This document shows, in pieces, positions 59,301 to 64,000 of a stretch of 64,000 nucleotides of DNA (position 1 is its first letter; every line of letters starts with the position of its first letter). This stretch comes from Strigamia acuminata (Eukaryota > Arthropoda > Chilopoda > Geophilomorpha > Linotaeniidae). Made by a program: the position numbers and the translations under genes. Below the pieces are notes generated by a model, which was given only the letters and a program-made list of their open reading frames with translations, did no database searches and was not told where the DNA came from. The stretch spans positions 6,039,605-6,103,604 of the forward strand of contig OX442321.1 in assembly GCA_949358305.1 (NCBI GenBank), given 5' to 3'.

Positions 59301-61637
59301 CTGGGTAGGAACGACGGAGGGACCCCCAGGATTTGTATTTTTTTCTTGCTTTTGTTGGTCTTGTCGGCAGTGCCCTTGTTGAGGCCCTTTTTCGTTTTGA
59401 TTATCAGCGGTTTGGATTTGGGGATTTTCATCTTCATCTTCTTGAATTTTCCGTCGGGGCCGCGACCGACGTTGTTGAGGATCGAGTCGGTCATCAGTTT
59501 CAATTTCTTACCCTCCTTATTCTTATCCTTATTCTTTTTACTGCTGTTTTTCACCTTTTCCTTTTTGCCGTTCTTTTTCTTCACGATCTTGCCTTTATCT
59601 TTTCGGTTTTTCAACCGCACTTTGTCCGTCTTTTTCGGCTCTTTCTTGCCGTCTTTCCACGCGTCAGAACCTTCGACAGCAGCTTGTTCTGGAGAATGAG
59701 ACGACGATGATGAACGGATATCATCGAAAAATTTCGGTGCCTTCACGTTGGCGCGGTGTCCGTCTAACGCAATGTCACCTGTTACTGTCAGAGAAACGCA
59801 CGATCCATCTCTCATCGGGCAACCTTCGTCGTCAGCAAATAACCTGCAACAAATCAACAATTATTAGCATTTAAATTACAATAAAAACGTAAAAATTGCA
59901 ATAAAAACTTAAAAAGCACAATAAAAATCGTAAAAAGCACATTTAAAACGTAAAAATCACATTTAAAACGTAAAAATCACATTTAAAACGTAAAAATCAC
60001 ATTTAAAATGTAAAAATCACACTTAAAACGTAAAAATCACAATGAAAACGTAAACATCAGACGTAAATTTAAAAAAAAAAATGTGAAAAACGTAAATATC
60101 ACAATCCAAACGTTAAAATTACCACAAAAAACGTGGAAATTACACAATAACGTGAAATTTACAACAAAAACGTAAAATTTACAATAAATACGTGAAATTT
60201 ACAATAAAAACGTGAAATTTACAATAAAAACGTGAAATTTACAATAAAAACGTAAAATTTACAATAAAAATATGAAATTTACAATAAAAACGTAAAATTT
60301 ACAATAAAAATATGAAATTTACAATAGAATAGAAAAAAGTACCATAAAATCACCCGGAAATTACAATAAAAACGTAAATTTTAAATTTTAAAAAAGTGAA
60401 AAATGTAAAATTTAGAAAAAAATGTGAAAAATGTAAAATTTAGAAAAAAAATGTGAAAAACGTAAAATTTAGAAAAAAAATATGTGAAAAACGTAAAATT
60501 CAAGATAAAAACGTAAAAATCACAATAAAAACGTAAAAATCAAAATAAAAACGTAACAAGCAAAATAAAAACGTAACAATCAAAATAAAAACGTAAAAAT
60601 CACAATAAAAACGTAACAATCAAAATAAAAACGTAAAAATGAGACAAAATGGGACAACATGAGACAAATAAAATAAAAAAATTGAATCAAGTGAAATAAA
60701 ATGGGACAAAATCGGACAAAATGAGATAAAATGGGACAAAATGGGACACAATGGGACAAAATAAGACCAAATGGGACAAAATGGGACAACATGAGACAAA
60801 TAACATGAAAAAATAAAATAAAATGAAATAAAATAGGTCAAAATGGGACAAAATTGGACAATATCAAAAAAAAATTTACAAAAAAAATATAAAAAAATAA
60901 TTCTTCAAAAACAGGAAAATTGCAAAATCTAAATTTACCTAGGCCTCTTAAACGGGACCCCGTTAGTGCCGATCGCTTCCAGCGGCCGTCTTAATCCCTG
61001 CGCGGTTCCATCAACAATTTCCGAGCTCGAGCCGCCACTTTTCCCATTGAAATCGACCGACGTCGACGGCGATTCAATCATCTCATCTTAACCAATCAAA
61101 AAATAAATACAAAAACCGCTCCGAAACCTCCCACAATCCAAACTCATCACATTTACCCTCCGCTTCCGGATTCATGACCGGCAAATGTTCGTCGATCCAT
61201 TCCGGCCTCGTCAACACTTCGCGACTCCCTTGTTTAGGATATTGCAAACGATTCGGTCTTGCAACCGGGATTTTTGGTATATCTTGTACGAATGGTACTG
61301 GTTCCACATTATTCACGAAATCTTCCAACTCAACCAGCAAAACTCCGATGTCTTTAAAAGCCAATCCGAGATCGTCCAAATTCGGTTCGGTTCGCCCAAC
61401 TGCAAACAAATACAACAAAAATTCCATTTCATCAGTCAAAGCATGTATGTTTTATTCATATTTACATTGTTCGCTGTATCGGTGCGCGGTTTTGCCCAAC
61501 TCTTCGAGGTATCGGTGCAAAATGTCAACCAGCAACTCGAGCGGCGTTGTTTGTATCGCGTGCCAGCCCATGTTGTGGCATATTTGAGCGACGACAATTT
61601 TCAGCGAACTTTTGATGTAGTTTTGTACCATTGCCAT
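56305..61637 (-). CDS. TAF3: TFIID subunit TAF3 (histone fold plus PHD finger)
   Basis: Subunit of TFIID that pairs with TAF10 through a histone fold and anchors the complex at promoters by binding H3K4me3. Ten exons: 61637-61466, 61399-61157, 61086-60939, 59843-58232, 58129-57917, 57811-57729, 57521-57027, 56875-56659, 56599-56499, 56434-56305. They total 3414 nt, 1137 aa, longer than the human protein (about 930). Residues 4-85 form the histone fold (VAQICHNMGW, LHRYLEELGKTAHRYSEQFG). The middle is Lys/Ser/Pro-rich and disordered. The C-terminal PHD finger has a full C4HC3 set (C1071, C1074, C1086, C1089, H1094, C1097, C1112, C1115) in WICPACTRPDDGSPMIGCDE; W1069 and M1083 match the H3K4me3 cage residues of human TAF3. 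A basic tail follows. The start is the first ATG (G at -3, G at +4); the frame upstream opens only at a GTG. The stop lies 231 bp before the IPO9 ATG. Confidence 0.95.
59876..60640. repeat. AAAACGTAAAAATCACAATA minisatellite in TAF3 intron 3
   Basis: Dozens of 17-20-bp units with CGTAAAAATCACA or CGTGAAATTTACA cores. With the following array it fills most of this 1095-bp intron. Confidence 0.9.
60641..60860. repeat. GGGACAAAAT decamer array in TAF3 intron 3
   Basis: About fifteen units of ATGGGACAAA with variants, next to the CGTAAAAATCAC array. The minus-strand open frames here (CPILSHFV-type repeats) are by-products. Confidence 0.9.
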
Positions 61638-62066
61638 ACCGCCGCTGTACACTATACAACCCCGGCAAACATTTTTAGACGGATTTACAACATCGATTTT
61701 CACTTATTCATAAAGCAACAAGACAGCCACGACGACAAAGCCAATTTTGCGCTTCGGCCATTTTGGAGACTCGCTCGTAGCGAGGGACATCTTACGGAAT
61801 ATCGATCAACTCCATCCATACGTCATGGTTTCGTAATAAAAACTACCAATGAGCAGGCGGCAGCCTCGATAGCAGCAACTTATTTATGAAAATAATTAAA
61901 TTGAAATTGATTAAAACTTGGACTTTTTGAAAAGGAGTGAGAAATTTGTGGTTAAAAGCGATAAATTTGTGGTTAAAAGCGATAAATTTCACATTTAATG
62001 ATAACATTTTTAGTCAATACGTCACTAAATAGTTCTAGGAACTCGGATCATATTGTGTTTGTATTT

Positions 62067-62080
62067 GTATCCATGGAAAC
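62067..62080 (+). promoter_or_regulatory. RFX X-box motif upstream of ARL6
   Basis: GTATCCATGGAAAC fits the X-box consensus GTHNYYATRRNAAC at all 14 positions. RFX factors (DAF-19 in nematodes) use this motif to drive ciliary genes, including BBS genes. It lies 250 bp before the ARL6 ATG and likely close to the transcription start. Confidence 0.75.
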
Positions 62081-62255
62081 AAAACATCGCAGTAAGTTTT
62101 ACCGTTATGTTGTGACCAAAATTCAATTAGATGATTTATAAAAGCAAAAATTACGACAGATTTATAAAAAATGAAGAAATGGAAAGCTGATTGTTCGATA
62201 TCCACAACCAAATTCTCCTAAACCATCTCGAAAACACCCAAATGCGGAATCGTTG

Positions 62256-62319
62256 GTAATTTTTTTCCTATCATTTATTTTAAAAAAAATTAATTTTTAA
62301 TTTTTAAATTAATTTTCAG
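62256..62319 (+). other. Probable 5'-UTR intron of ARL6
   Basis: CGTTG|GTAATT…AATTTTCAG|ACGAAGCAAAATGG: 64 bp, the common intron size here. Splicing leaves a four-codon upstream frame (MRNR, stop) just before the real start. Confidence 0.6.
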
Positions 62320-62329
62320 ACGAAGCAAA

Positions 62330-62969
62330 ATGGGTTTATTTGACAAACTAACAACGTGGCTAGGCGTGCGCAAAAGAGAGGCCAACGTGTTAGTAGTGGG
62401 CTTGGACAACAGCGGGAAAACAACAATAATAAATCACTTCAAACCGAGCGACCAAAAATCCATCGACATTGTACCAACCGTCGGTTTCAACATCGAAAAA
62501 TTCCGTGCAAAAAACGTCGGATTTACCGCCTTCGACATGTCGGGTCAGGGCCGCTACCGAAGTCTGTGGGAACATTATTACAAGGTCGGAAAAACGCGGG
62601 AAAAAAGTCAAAATTTGAAAATTTGTAATTAATTTTAAAAAAAATTTTTTATAGTCAGCCAATGGAATTATTTTCGTTGTTGATAGCAGTGACAGCTTAC
62701 GTCTAGTGGTGGCCAAAGACGAGCTGGACATGATGTTGCAGCATCCGGCCATCAGTGCAAAAAGAATGCCCGTTTTGTTCTACGCTAACAAGATGGACGT
62801 TAAAAGTTCGTTGTCAAGCGTGAAGATATCGCTGGCATTAGGGTTAGAAGGCATTCGAGATAAACCGTGGCATATTTGCGCGAGTAATGCTGTGACCGGC
62901 GAGGGTCTGCAAGAAGGGGTTGATTGGTTGACGGGACAAATTCGTGATTTGATATCATTTCGTGGTTGA
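62330..62969 (+). CDS. ARL6: ADP-ribosylation factor-like GTPase 6 (BBS3)
   Basis: Small Arf-family GTPase that, in its GTP form, recruits the BBSome coat to membranes at the ciliary base for transport of membrane cargo. Two coding exons, 62330-62584 and 62655-62969, 189 aa (human 186). The N-terminus [12 protein letters not shown] is the amphipathic helix with a Gly at position 2. Motifs: P-loop GLDNSGKT (24-31), switch I PTVGF with T50, G3 DMSGQG (69-74; DxxGQ form), NKMD (130-133), CAS (160-162). [14 protein letters not shown] and DKPWHICAS are specific to ARL6 among Arfs. The join at K85|S86 is phase 0 and keeps family spacing. It converges on the receptor gene downstream, 280 bp between stops. 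The upstream X-box fits a ciliary role and suggests the animal has ciliated (sensory) cells. Confidence 0.96.
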
Positions 62970-63093
62970 TTGATTGATTTTATTTTTTTAAAATATTTTT
63001 TCGTAACAAAATTGTGGATTTAATAATTATTTGTATCACTTTTCGTCATTTTTATTCACAAATTCCGTCCAATCAGTGCATTGTTTTTCACGA

Positions 63094-63108
63094 AATAAAT
63101 TATTTATT
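63094..63108. terminator. Two-sided poly(A) signal between ARL6 and the receptor
   Basis: AATAAATTATTTATT holds AATAAA on the plus strand, 125 bp past the ARL6 stop, and AATAAA on the minus strand, about 145 bp past the receptor stop. One near-palindromic site could serve both convergent genes. Confidence 0.55.
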
Positions 63109-63249
63109 CTTTATTTTCACGTGTTCTTTGAATATAACGCAATTAAAAATGTTAAATATCGCCTCCATATCCACAAAAATCAAACAAAAAACAATAATTT
63201 ACAATACAATACACAAATACTATATAAAAACTGATTTTTAAGTTTGTTC

Positions 63250-64000
63250 TTAAGAAGTTTGGTACAGCACGACGACATACGTTAAAACCGATGCAGACAT
63301 CTAATATAAACGAATTTAAACGTGTTAATTAAGTGTTAATACAGATTTTGTTAGCACGACTTACAGTTAAAAAACTCGATGCATTTAGCAAAAACAATCC
63401 TGAAGCGGTGATCCCAATGCCCGTACAAGCAAGTCTTTGACAAAACAAAATGTAATTTAAATCGTAATGATTTTGCTGCAAAACATTAAACAAATACAAA
63501 AACAAATCAGAATTTTTCTCAACATACAAATTTCCAACTTAAACAAACATACCTGCTCAAAACACTGCTCATTTTTAATCCTCCAAGTGATGGTTGAAGT
63601 AAGAAGTCTTTCATTCATACAATGCGCCTAAAAATAATAAAAAATAATAATAATTACGGAGTATCTTTTTAAATGTATGCTAAATAAATTCTACCTGTGT
63701 ATTCACTTCGGTAGCTGCTTTAAACAACAAAACTAACACGCAAATTTCGCCTAAGATTTTGATCCCGTAAAACAAAACATAAAACACCGCAAATTGCATT
63801 TTAAAAGCTCGCAAATCAAAGCACAAATTAACCGTCAAGCCCATCAACCAAACTACAATCAGAGGCGAAAACAACGTGTTCACTTGCTCCGTCAACTGGC
63901 AAATCTGTTGATGTCTTTGCCTGAACATATTCAAATCGTCAACGCCCAAACTTCTGCCGTTCCCCGACGCGAAATACAATTTTTGATTCAAAATACGAAA
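63250..64000 (-). CDS. Gustatory-receptor-like 7TM protein, C-terminal part
   Basis: Partial: the frame is open to the window edge. Exons 64000-63695 (continuing), 63627-63553, 63475-63365 and 63300-63250 encode the last 180 residues. All three introns are phase 0, as are the conserved C-terminal introns of arthropod Gr genes. Residues include a loop with RQRHQQICQLTEQVN, two hydrophobic segments (LFSPLIVVWLMGLTVNLCF and AVFYVLFYGIKILGEICVLV), then the family end: TASGLFLLNASSFLT and TYVVVLYQTS. This matches the GFFxLxxxL…TYhhhhhQF signature except that the final F is T. These receptors are ligand-gated cation channels in chemosensory neurons with an intracellular N-terminus. The tuning of this one cannot be told. 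The final exon is only 51 nt. Confidence 0.85.

Larger units (their letters stand above)
61638..62329. promoter_or_regulatory. Shared upstream region of TAF3 and ARL6
   Basis: The two start codons are 692 bp apart in divergent orientation. The stretch holds GGCCATTTTGG (YY1-like), CTCGCTCGTAGCGAG (imperfect palindrome), an X-box and a probable 5'-UTR exon of ARL6. Open frames across 61,185-61,889 on the plus strand are antisense to TAF3 exons 1-2. Confidence 0.6.

Noticed and set aside
58265-59699. Two plus-strand open frames of 347 and 329 codons
   Set aside because: They lie antisense to TAF3 exon 4. Their length follows from its GC-rich codon use, and their Arg/Leu- and Ser/Phe-heavy content has no domain.
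61185-61889. Plus-strand frame of 234 codons near ARL6
   Set aside because: Antisense to TAF3 exons 1-2 and their introns, no domain; TAF3 exon structure is well supported on the other strand.
62390-62752. Minus-strand frame of 120 codons
   Set aside because: Antisense shadow of ARL6.
1-64000. tRNA, rRNA and snRNA genes
   Set aside because: No A/B-box pairs with a cloverleaf, and no conserved rRNA or U-RNA blocks, were seen on reading both strands; a covariance-model scan would be needed to exclude them.

Overview
This is an AT-rich metazoan nuclear window with spliceosomal introns (mostly 59-105 bp) and no bacterial gene organisation. A partial 7-transmembrane gustatory-receptor-like gene at the right edge, with phase-0 introns near its C-terminus, points to a protostome invertebrate, most likely an arthropod. 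I cannot name the species.

Layout. About 1-50,200 is gene-poor, either intergenic or a very long intron. It is packed with non-autonomous mobile elements and minisatellites: a young Gag-only LTR retrotransposon with two identical LTRs (1275-3094), three older relatives of that LTR, a seven-copy MITE family, a 742 bp foldback element, piggyBac-, hAT- and pogo-like remnants, and a nested structure at 23,327-24,916. Only one weak gene candidate (46,771-48,856, minus) was built there.

About 50,200-64,000 is a compact gene cluster. IPO9 (importin-9; 16 exons, 1030 aa, minus) and TAF3 (TFIID subunit; 10 exons, 1137 aa, minus) lie head to tail with 231 bp between the TAF3 stop and the IPO9 start. 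TAF3 is divergent from ARL6/BBS3 (ciliary small GTPase, plus) across a 692 bp shared upstream region that holds a consensus RFX X-box. ARL6 converges on the gustatory-receptor-like gene (minus, cut by the window edge). All exon joins were made by hand; reading frame is kept across every junction and conserved family motifs cross several of them.

The genes are not one pathway: IPO9 imports histones and other cargo, TAF3 reads H3K4me3 within TFIID, ARL6 recruits the BBSome at cilia, and the receptor is a chemosensory candidate. The most informative non-genic observations are the Gag-only LTR element, the hAT-like element with nested insertions, the X-box upstream of ARL6, a GC-AG intron in IPO9, and the fact that nearly every long intron in the cluster is long because it holds its own minisatellite or inserted repeat.
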